This document shows positions 1 through 4,017 of a stretch of DNA of 6,154 nucleotides, in pieces. The DNA comes from an uncultured Caryophanales bacterium. Lineage in GTDB: Bacteria; Bacillota_I; Bacilli_A; RF39; UBA660. The stretch lies in NCBI GenBank assembly GCA_947168625.1, contig CAMVMQ010000051.1, positions 1 through 6,154 of the forward strand, given 5' to 3'. How positions within the stretch are numbered: the stretch's first letter is position 1; every line of letters begins with the position of its first letter. The translations under genes were made by a program, and so were the position numbers. The notes under the pieces were generated by a model that saw nothing but the letters and a program-made list of their open reading frames with translations, was not told the DNA's origin and did no database searches.

Positions 1-294
1 TTTCATATAATGAAGAGTTTCTCTCTTCTTTCCATGTACGAGTTATAGTATTAGAGTTAGAATTAGGATGTACATTAATATTATCAGAAGTCCATGCAGT
101 ATTATCTCCAAAAACATATTCATACCTTGCAATTCCAGATAAATTATCTGAACTTGATAATGTTATATCATATGATTTATTTGACCAAGTATTGTTATAT
201 GGATTATCAATCGTAGGTTTACTAGGTGCTGTCTTATCAATCTTAACAACTGTTTTAGATGGTTCAGAACAGTTACCAGCATAGTCACAAGCTC
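1..294 (-). repeat. 294-bp tandem repeat, distal copy (Ig-like unit)
   Basis: This copy is in register with bases 295-588 at a period of exactly 294 bp (98 codons). The first 55 bases of the two copies are identical. By hand I count about 14 differences over the first 218 positions, after which the copies diverge more, in the linker between Ig-like domains. It encodes the end of one Ig-like unit and most of the next in the prepilin-like protein. Because similarity begins at the very first base, the array may continue beyond the window. Confidence 0.9.
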
Positions 295-2371
295 TTTCAT
301 ATAATGAAGAGTTTCTCTCTTCTTTCCATGTACGAGTTATAGTATTAGAATTAGAATTAGGATGTACATTGATATTTCCAGAAGTCCAAGGAGTACTATT
401 TCCAAAAACATATTCATACCTTGCAATACCAGATAAATTATCTGAGCTTGATAATGTAATATCATATGATTTATTTGACCATGTATTATTATATGGATTA
501 TCAATAGTAGGTACGTCAGGTGCCGTTGTATCTAGTCTAATATAAGTTGAACTTACTGCAGAACAGTTTCCGGCATAGTCACAAGCACGTACATATACGA
601 GCTGATTTCTTTCTTTTTTAAACAACGTTGAAACAAAATCATCAAAGGCAGAATTTTCGTATGTTACCCAATCAGATTCTTTAGGGTTATTTACATATGT
701 ATATTGATAGTGTTTTATCCCTGAACCAGAATCGCTACTATGATATGTAAGTGAAAAACTCTTATTTGTCCAATTTCCATTTGTTGGATTATCTATAGTA
801 GGTTTAGCAGGAGCAATTGTATCAAGCATTGAAACGTAAGAATTAATATTACTTGTCTCACTATTTATTGAAGACCAAGCATAATAAGTCTCTTTGCCTT
901 CGCTTGGAGTTATTGGTGATGAATTATTATACTGCAATGTTTGTCCATCTTCTCCAATTTTATATTCATATGTTACATTAGATGTATTATTACTTATTAT
1001 TGTAAGTTCATAATCTTTATTGTGCCATTTACCACTTGCGATACCATCACTTGCCACGAATACCGGTGACAATAGTTCACTATTTTCAAAATTGACAGCC
1101 AGACGAACAGTACAATCACTCGGTGCATCACCACAAAAATCTTCAAACGAATATGATTCACTTTGACTATAAACACGATTTAGCTCAGAGCAATCTAAGC
1201 ATTTCCATTCTTGCCCATTTTGAACCGTCTTTCCGCTAGGAATCGCAATATTGATATACCTAGGATTATTATAATTAACCAAATCTTTCTCTTCACCATA
1301 TTTTATAGTAAAGAAATTATTTATATAACTACCATTATTTACTTTTCGTGAAATAATATTATTACTATCTGTTTGCCACGAGTATTTATTTCCACTAATG
1401 CTCTCAGTGTTTGGTGTGATTGTTCCCCCATTGGTACTATACAAAATAGTAACTTTTTTTGATGGAACCCATTTTGCATAAAGGGTTATCTTTTTTGTAG
1501 AAAATAGACCAGATATATCTGTATTAGGTGCATAATCAATACCAGTACCATTTTTATCTGTATTCCATCCGACAAACCTATAACCATTATTTGTAAAACT
1601 ATTATCTGCTACAATGCATTCTTTATTATACTCACATATAGTGTTTTCCATGGTTCCACTATAGGATACTGCATTAGCATCATAAATGATTTTAAAAGTT
1701 TTTACTTCCCAATCTGCATAAAGAGTTATTACCTCGCCAGCATCACCAGTCCTAAATTTATCGCCTGGTTTATATATTATATCGTCACCTAAAAGTTTCC
1801 AGCCTTTAAAATTATATCCTTCTCTTTTTTCCGGCTGAGTTGAAGAAAGAAATACATTACAGCTATCGTTACTGCAAGTTTCTTCAATCTGATCTTCAGG
1901 TACTTTACCAGTTTCGCCAGGAACATTATAATCGTAGTGAATTGTAAAATATTCAATTTTGCACAACTGGCTATTTATATTAATATCATCTGAATTAGTT
2001 AAATCAAGAAATCTAGCTTCTAAAATATTAAATGTCGTTGGATCCCTTTTAACAACAATAATAGATTTATTTCCATCACTTGACATAACATTTTTTTTAA
2101 GTAATCCAATATTTTTTAATCTTTGAATAGAGGTACAATAGTATTCATAGTTATCTTCACCCCCATTAAAACTATGCCATATATTTTCTTCTGAAGAACG
2201 TATTTTAGCAGCTTCTAAAATACCCTTATCATTTATTACAATCGCAGCTTCCTTTGAATTTTTAAAAGCGTTAATAATTCCATAAGTACTTAGACCAAGT
2301 ACTAATGAAGTTACTGCAATTACTGCAAGTAATTCAATTAATGTAAAACCTTTCCTATTTAATTTTTTCAT
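1..2371 (-). CDS. Prepilin-like multidomain surface protein with InlB-type and Ig-like repeats (partial, 3' end off window)
   Basis: An uninterrupted frame of 790 codons starts at ATG 2371 and is still open at base 1, so the C-terminus is missing. The N-terminus MKKLNRKGFTLIELLAV is a class III (type IV pilin) signal: a short basic leader, expected prepilin-peptidase cleavage between G8 and F9, Glu at mature position 5 (E13) and a hydrophobic helix at about 9-30. A pilin-like head follows (about 31-140). Two Listeria-Bacteroides/InlB B-type repeats come next (about 145-222 and 227-302; cores GYNFKGW...ITLYADW and GYRFVGWN...ITLYAKW). A segment I cannot assign covers about 303-440. Ig-like repeats fill the rest: one divergent unit (about 442-518), then units beginning near 521, 618 and 716, with the pattern TAPxxPTIDNP...W(S/T)NKS...SGI..Y.Y...RACDYAGNCS. 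Close cysteine pairs recur. An in-frame TAG upstream excludes a longer start; the ribosome site (GGTG) is modest. Known pilins are about 150 residues, so this is a pilin-anchored adhesin or wall-spanning stalk by inference; ligand unknown. Confidence 0.88.
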   Translation of the reverse strand, partial: MKKLNRKGFTLIELLAVIAVTSLVLGLSTYGIINAFKNSKEAAIVINDKGILEAAKIRSSEENIWHSFNGGEDNYEYYCTSIQRLKNIGLLKKNVMSSDGNKSIIVVKRDPTTFNILEARFLDLTNSDDININSQLCKIEYFTIHYDYNVPGETGKVPEDQIEETCSNDSCNVFLSSTQPEKREGYNFKGWKLLGDDIIYKPGDKFRTGDAGEVITLYADWEVKTFKIIYDANAVSYSGTMENTICEYNKECIVADNSFTNNGYRFVGWNTDKNGTGIDYAPNTDISGLFSTKKITLYAKWVPSKKVTILYSTNGGTITPNTESISGNKYSWQTDSNNIISRKVNNGSYINNFFTIKYGEEKDLVNYNNPRYINIAIPSGKTVQNGQEWKCLDCSELNRVYSQSESYSFEDFCGDAPSDCTVRLAVNFENSELLSPVFVASDGIASGKWHNKDYELTIISNNTSNVTYEYKIGEDGQTLQYNNSSPITPSEGKETYYAWSSINSETSNINSYVSMLDTIAPAKPTIDNPTNGNWTNKSFSLTYHSSDSGSGIKHYQYTYVNNPKESDWVTYENSAFDDFVSTLFKKERNQLVYVRACDYAGNCSAVSSTYIRLDTTAPDVPTIDNPYNNTWSNKSYDITLSSSDNLSGIARYEYVFGNSTPWTSGNINVHPNSNSNTITRTWKEERNSSLYERACDYAGNCSEPSKTVVKIDKTAPSKPTIDNPYNNTWSNKSYDITLSSSDNLSGIARYEYVFGDNTAWTSDNINVHPNSNSNTITRTWKEERNSSLYE
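295..588 (-). repeat. 294-bp tandem repeat, proximal copy (Ig-like unit)
   Basis: Second copy of the 294-bp period described for bases 1-294, encoding the YNNTWSNKSYDITLSSSDN-type Ig-like unit at residues about 595-692 of the prepilin-like protein. Many differences between the copies are silent or conservative. The next unit upstream in the gene (about 589-880) has the same protein pattern, with a 97-residue step between TIDNP motifs, but is clearly diverged in DNA, so the 1-588 pair is the more recent duplication. Confidence 0.88.
1466..1939 (-). other. Two Listeria-Bacteroides (InlB B-type) repeat domains
   Basis: Residues about 145-222 and 227-302 of the prepilin-like protein each follow the family pattern: a beta strand of the type (I/T)IxYD, a variable stretch, an aromatic-glycine-tryptophan core (GYNFKGW, GYRFVGW), a YxPGD or YAPNTD segment and a closing LYAxW. 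Known members of this family (Pfam Flg_new) are small beta-grasp-like modules in surface proteins such as internalins. Each copy here also holds a close cysteine pair (CSNDSC at 166-171, CEYNKEC at 246-252). A spacer or adhesive role is inferred from the family. Confidence 0.8.
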
Positions 2372-2374
2372 CTT

Positions 2375-2380
2375 ATCACC
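2375..2380 (-). promoter_or_regulatory. Ribosome binding site of the prepilin-like gene
   Basis: GGTGAT lies just before ATG 2371, with the GGTG core 5 nt from the start. It is only a partial match to AGGAGG, but no other in-frame start is possible because TAG occurs a few codons upstream. Initiation may be less efficient than for the neighbouring genes. Confidence 0.5.
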
Positions 2381-2398
2381 ATCGCTATTCTATAAATA

Positions 2399-2427
2399 AT
2401 TATATCTCAAAAAGAAAAATAGAGCAA
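2399..2427 (-). promoter_or_regulatory. Candidate promoter of the prepilin-like gene
   Basis: A perfect -10 box TATAAT (2399-2404) lies 17 bp downstream of a poor -35 box TTGCTC (2422-2427). It would start transcription near 2392 and give a leader of about 20 nt. The -35 box falls within the descending arm of the preceding terminator hairpin. The -10 match is strong, but in such AT-rich DNA it could occur by chance. The alternative is read-through from the glucosaminidase unit. Confidence 0.45.
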
Positions 2428-2443
2428 GTATTTTGCCCTATTT
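2409..2443 (-). terminator. Intrinsic terminator after the glucosaminidase gene
   Basis: On the minus strand AAATAGGGCAA (2443-2433), loop AATAC (2432-2428) and TTGCTCTATTT (2427-2417) form an 11-bp stem with one G-U pair, followed at once by TTCTTTTT (2416-2409). It begins 15 nt after the stop codon at 2459. In the plus-strand transcript the G-U becomes an A-C mismatch and no U-tract follows, so it is directed to minus-strand transcription. Confidence 0.85.
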
Positions 2444-2458
2444 CATTATAATTATTCA

Positions 2459-3076
2459 TTAACTATTTTTAATTTTCTCAATATATTTATTAACTTTCAT
2501 TGACCAAGTAGGATCCTCGGCATATTTTGGGTTCATTTCGTCAGCGGTCATAAGTCCATAATCAACGTAGTTTCTTTTTATATTTGCTATAAAAGCATAT
2601 ATTCCATCTTCCATGCTATCAAAAGCAGCATACTCACCACATCCAGAACCTTTCTGACCACCAACATTATGACAAGCCTTAGCTAAATAAGAACAGTTCC
2701 AAATACATCCAGTTTCGTGCATTGATATAGCCACTGCTAAATAAGGGTCTACTCCTAATTCTATTGAGTAATTAGCATAAGCATATCCCATATTTGATAA
2801 ATCTGATGATAAATTTCTATTTAACTTATCTATAAGTTCTTCGATGGTTAAACCATCAAATACTTCTACTCTTTGAGGTTCTTCCTCAACTATTTCTACT
2901 TTTTCTATTTCATCATTAATAACATTTTCTTTATCATATTCTGATGCCTCAAGTAATGAAGGCACATAGACAAGAATGTTCTTATCTCTTAACACTTTAT
3001 CATAGTAAGAAATACTAAATAAAATTCCTAAAGTTAATACTGAAGCCATAACTCCAATTAGAGTTTTAGGTTTCAT
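2459..3076 (-). CDS. Membrane-anchored glucosaminidase-like peptidoglycan hydrolase
   Basis: A 205-residue protein predicted to cut the glycan backbone of peptidoglycan outside the membrane. It has a short basic N-terminus and a hydrophobic segment (about 5-24, ending ISYYD) acting as signal anchor, an acidic linker (about 43-75) and a C-terminal catalytic domain (about 76-205). The domain resembles GH73/glucosaminidase enzymes: LAVAISMHETG with probable catalytic Glu121, HNVGGQ at 136-141 in place of the usual NNxFG, AAFDSMEDGI at 150-159 and YAEDPTWSMKVNKYI at 185-199. Four cysteines (124, 128, 135, 146) surround the active-site region and could form disulfides. A lytic-transglycosylase-like activity cannot be excluded. 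The frame extends to a TTG at 3103, but I prefer ATG 3076: AAGAAGG lies 7 nt before it, and the TTG has no ribosome site. It has its own promoter and terminator, so it is probably monocistronic. Confidence 0.85.
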   Translation of the reverse strand: MKPKTLIGVMASVLTLGILFSISYYDKVLRDKNILVYVPSLLEASEYDKENVINDEIEKVEIVEEEPQRVEVFDGLTIEELIDKLNRNLSSDLSNMGYAYANYSIELGVDPYLAVAISMHETGCIWNCSYLAKACHNVGGQKGSGCGEYAAFDSMEDGIYAFIANIKRNYVDYGLMTADEMNPKYAEDPTWSMKVNKYIEKIKNS

Positions 3077-3083
3077 ATTTTTT

Positions 3084-3090
3084 CCTTCTT
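3084..3090 (-). promoter_or_regulatory. Ribosome binding site that fixes the glucosaminidase start at 3076
   Basis: AAGAAGG ends 7 nt before ATG 3076. A longer reading from TTG 3103 would translate this site as residues KEG of a lysine-rich extension, and that TTG has no purine-rich site before it. This supports the shorter 205-residue protein. Confidence 0.75.
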
Positions 3091-3092
3091 TC

Positions 3093-3112
3093 CGCCCTTT
3101 CAAAAAAGGACG
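3093..3112 (-). promoter_or_regulatory. Stem-loop at the predicted 5' end of the glucosaminidase mRNA
   Basis: On the minus strand CGTCCTTT (3112-3105), loop TTTG (3104-3101) and AAAGGGCG (3100-3093) form an 8-bp stem with one G-U pair. The predicted transcription start is about 3110-3112, which would place the hairpin at the very 5' end, directly before the ribosome site. No U-tract follows, so it is not a terminator. A 5' stem-loop of this kind can protect mRNA from decay in Gram-positive bacteria; that role is inferred. Confidence 0.5.
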
Positions 3113-3118
3113 ATGCCT

Positions 3119-3147
3119 ATTATACCAAAAAACAAGTCAAAAGTCAA
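3119..3147 (-). promoter_or_regulatory. Sigma-A-type promoter of the glucosaminidase gene
   Basis: TTGACT (3142-3147), a 17-bp spacer and a perfect TATAAT (3119-3124). The -35 box contains the TGA stop codon (3146-3144) of the upstream NlpC/P60 gene, so the two genes are packed without a spacer. A 7-bp unit TTGACTT is directly repeated (3147-3141 and 3140-3134); the second copy is only 10 bp from the -10 box and cannot be the -35 element. Confidence 0.85.
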
Positions 3148-3887
3148 ATTACTCTCCTTACATCGATAATTGGCATAATATATAAGTCAGTCACCACTAT
3201 ACCAACATTGGAGTTTAGAGCGTGAACAAGCTGTCCATTTCCAATATAAAGTGATGAATGGCAAATACTTCCGTTATATCCTGATAAAACAATATCTCCT
3301 GGCTGTATATTAGATAACCCAACGCTTACTCCATTATTTACTTGACTAGGAGCACTTCTAGCAAGTGATATACCAAAATTAGCAAAAACAAGCATTGTAA
3401 AACCAGAGCAATCTGTACCATTTGTCAAAGAATTACCGCCATAGACATAAGGTCCTCCAACAAACTGAAGAGCATAATTTACAATTTGTGATGCTAATTC
3501 TTCATTATATGAAGGTACATAACTGTAACTACGCGAAGGTTCTTCATAATATGTTGGTTGCTCTACCGACTCTTCTACTGGTTCACTTTCAATTACTTCT
3601 TCAACTTTTCCTTCAGTAGATGATTCTTCACTTGTTATTTCTCCTTTTAATTTTTTCTCATCGTCTAATTCTTTTTCCGTTTTCAATTGTTTTTCTTCAT
3701 CAGAAACTGGTAAAGATAATAATTCCATTGTAAACTCTTCTTTATTATTAACTTTCTTCATTGTAAGTAAATTGCTAGCTAAAACAATTTCTTGTTCATT
3801 TTCCATAATGTTACTATCATAATAAGCATAACATAATACTCCAAGTAAGAGTGTTAATGCTACAATTTCTATTTTATGATTTTTCAA
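3144..3887 (-). CDS. Membrane-anchored NlpC/P60 peptidoglycan endopeptidase
   Basis: Predicted cysteine peptidase that cuts peptide stems of peptidoglycan outside the cell. Counting from the start used here (247 residues): N-terminal hydrophobic anchor (about 5-23, then YYDSN), a long acidic linker rich in Glu, Ser and Lys (about 55-125) and a C-terminal NlpC/P60 domain (about 128-247). The catalytic triad is visible: Cys160 in NGTDCSGF, His210 in GSICHSSLYIGNG and His222 in LVHAL; PGDIVL at 196-201 is also typical. The frame also has an ATG at 3902 giving 252 residues, but nothing like a ribosome site precedes that ATG, while GAGGTG at 3895-3900 sits 7 nt before TTG 3887; I therefore prefer the TTG start, with moderate confidence. 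The Cys in GVLCYAYYD follows Leu, so it is not a convincing lipobox. The anchor-acidic linker-enzyme plan matches the glucosaminidase downstream, suggesting a functional pair acting on different bonds of the same wall. Confidence 0.9.
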   Translation of the reverse strand: MKNHKIEIVALTLLLGVLCYAYYDSNIMENEQEIVLASNLLTMKKVNNKEEFTMELLSLPVSDEEKQLKTEKELDDEKKLKGEITSEESSTEGKVEEVIESEPVEESVEQPTYYEEPSRSYSYVPSYNEELASQIVNYALQFVGGPYVYGGNSLTNGTDCSGFTMLVFANFGISLARSAPSQVNNGVSVGLSNIQPGDIVLSGYNGSICHSSLYIGNGQLVHALNSNVGIVVTDLYIMPIIDVRRVI

Positions 3888-3894
3888 CTTCAAA

Positions 3895-3900
3895 CACCTC
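3895..3900 (-). promoter_or_regulatory. Ribosome binding site that favours a TTG start for the NlpC/P60 gene
   Basis: GAGGTG lies 7 nt before TTG 3887. It overlaps the first codons read from ATG 3902 and so cannot serve that ATG. A TTG at 3893 is only 1 nt away, too close. TTG initiation would remove the first five residues (MRCLK) from the longer reading. Confidence 0.6.
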
Positions 3901-3921
3901 ATTTTTTAGCGGACGCTCATT

Positions 3922-3950
3922 ATCGTAACATAAATATAAGTACTTGTCAA
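3922..3950 (-). promoter_or_regulatory. Sigma-A-type promoter of the NlpC/P60 gene (extended -10)
   Basis: A consensus -35 box TTGACA (3945-3950), a 17-bp spacer and TACGAT (3922-3927), preceded by TGT, which makes a TGn extended -10 element that can compensate for the imperfect hexamer. Initiation near 3915 gives a leader of about 28 nt to TTG 3887 and includes the GAGGTG site. ATG 3902 would then have a leader of only about 13 nt and no ribosome site. Confidence 0.8.
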
Positions 3951-3984
3951 ATAGAAATTTTTATTTCCTTATTTTATAAGGGAC

Positions 3985-4017
3985 AAAAGAAAAATGGAAA
4001 ATATATTATTTTCCATT
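3985..4017 (-). terminator. Intrinsic terminator overlapping the end of helD
   Basis: On the minus strand AATGGAAAAT (4017-4008), loop AATAT (4007-4003) and ATTTTCCATT (4002-3993) make a perfect 10-bp stem followed by TTTCTTTT (3992-3985). The ascending arm encodes the last residues of helD, and the TAA stop (4008-4006) spans the stem-loop boundary. The stem is AT-rich, so it may be only moderately efficient. Confidence 0.78.

Noticed and set aside
1..588. CRISPR array or satellite repeat
   Set aside because: The repeats are 294 bp, contiguous and in frame within a protein-coding gene, with no short repeat-spacer structure.
1..2371. UGA read as tryptophan (Mollicutes code), suggested by the AT-rich sequence
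   Set aside because: Tryptophan codons read in the left-hand gene are TGG, no internal TGA occurs in its 790 codons, and the NlpC/P60 gene ends properly at TGA after its domain is complete.
3077..3103. TTG start at 3103 for the glucosaminidase
   Set aside because: No ribosome site precedes it; the extra codons cover the AAGAAGG site of ATG 3076 and encode a charged extension before an otherwise normal signal anchor.
3135..3140. Second TTGACT as an alternative -35 box
   Set aside because: It is only 10 bp from the TATAAT box, far below the usual 16-18 bp.
3422..3619. A 65-codon open frame on the plus strand
   Set aside because: It lies entirely opposite the NlpC/P60 gene, whose catalytic motifs are intact, and its Leu/His-rich product looks like no known protein; it is an antisense shadow.
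3813..3836. Lipoprotein signal in the NlpC/P60 protein (GVLCYAYYD)
   Set aside because: The residue before the cysteine is Leu, whereas lipoboxes need a small residue (Gly, Ala or Ser) there.
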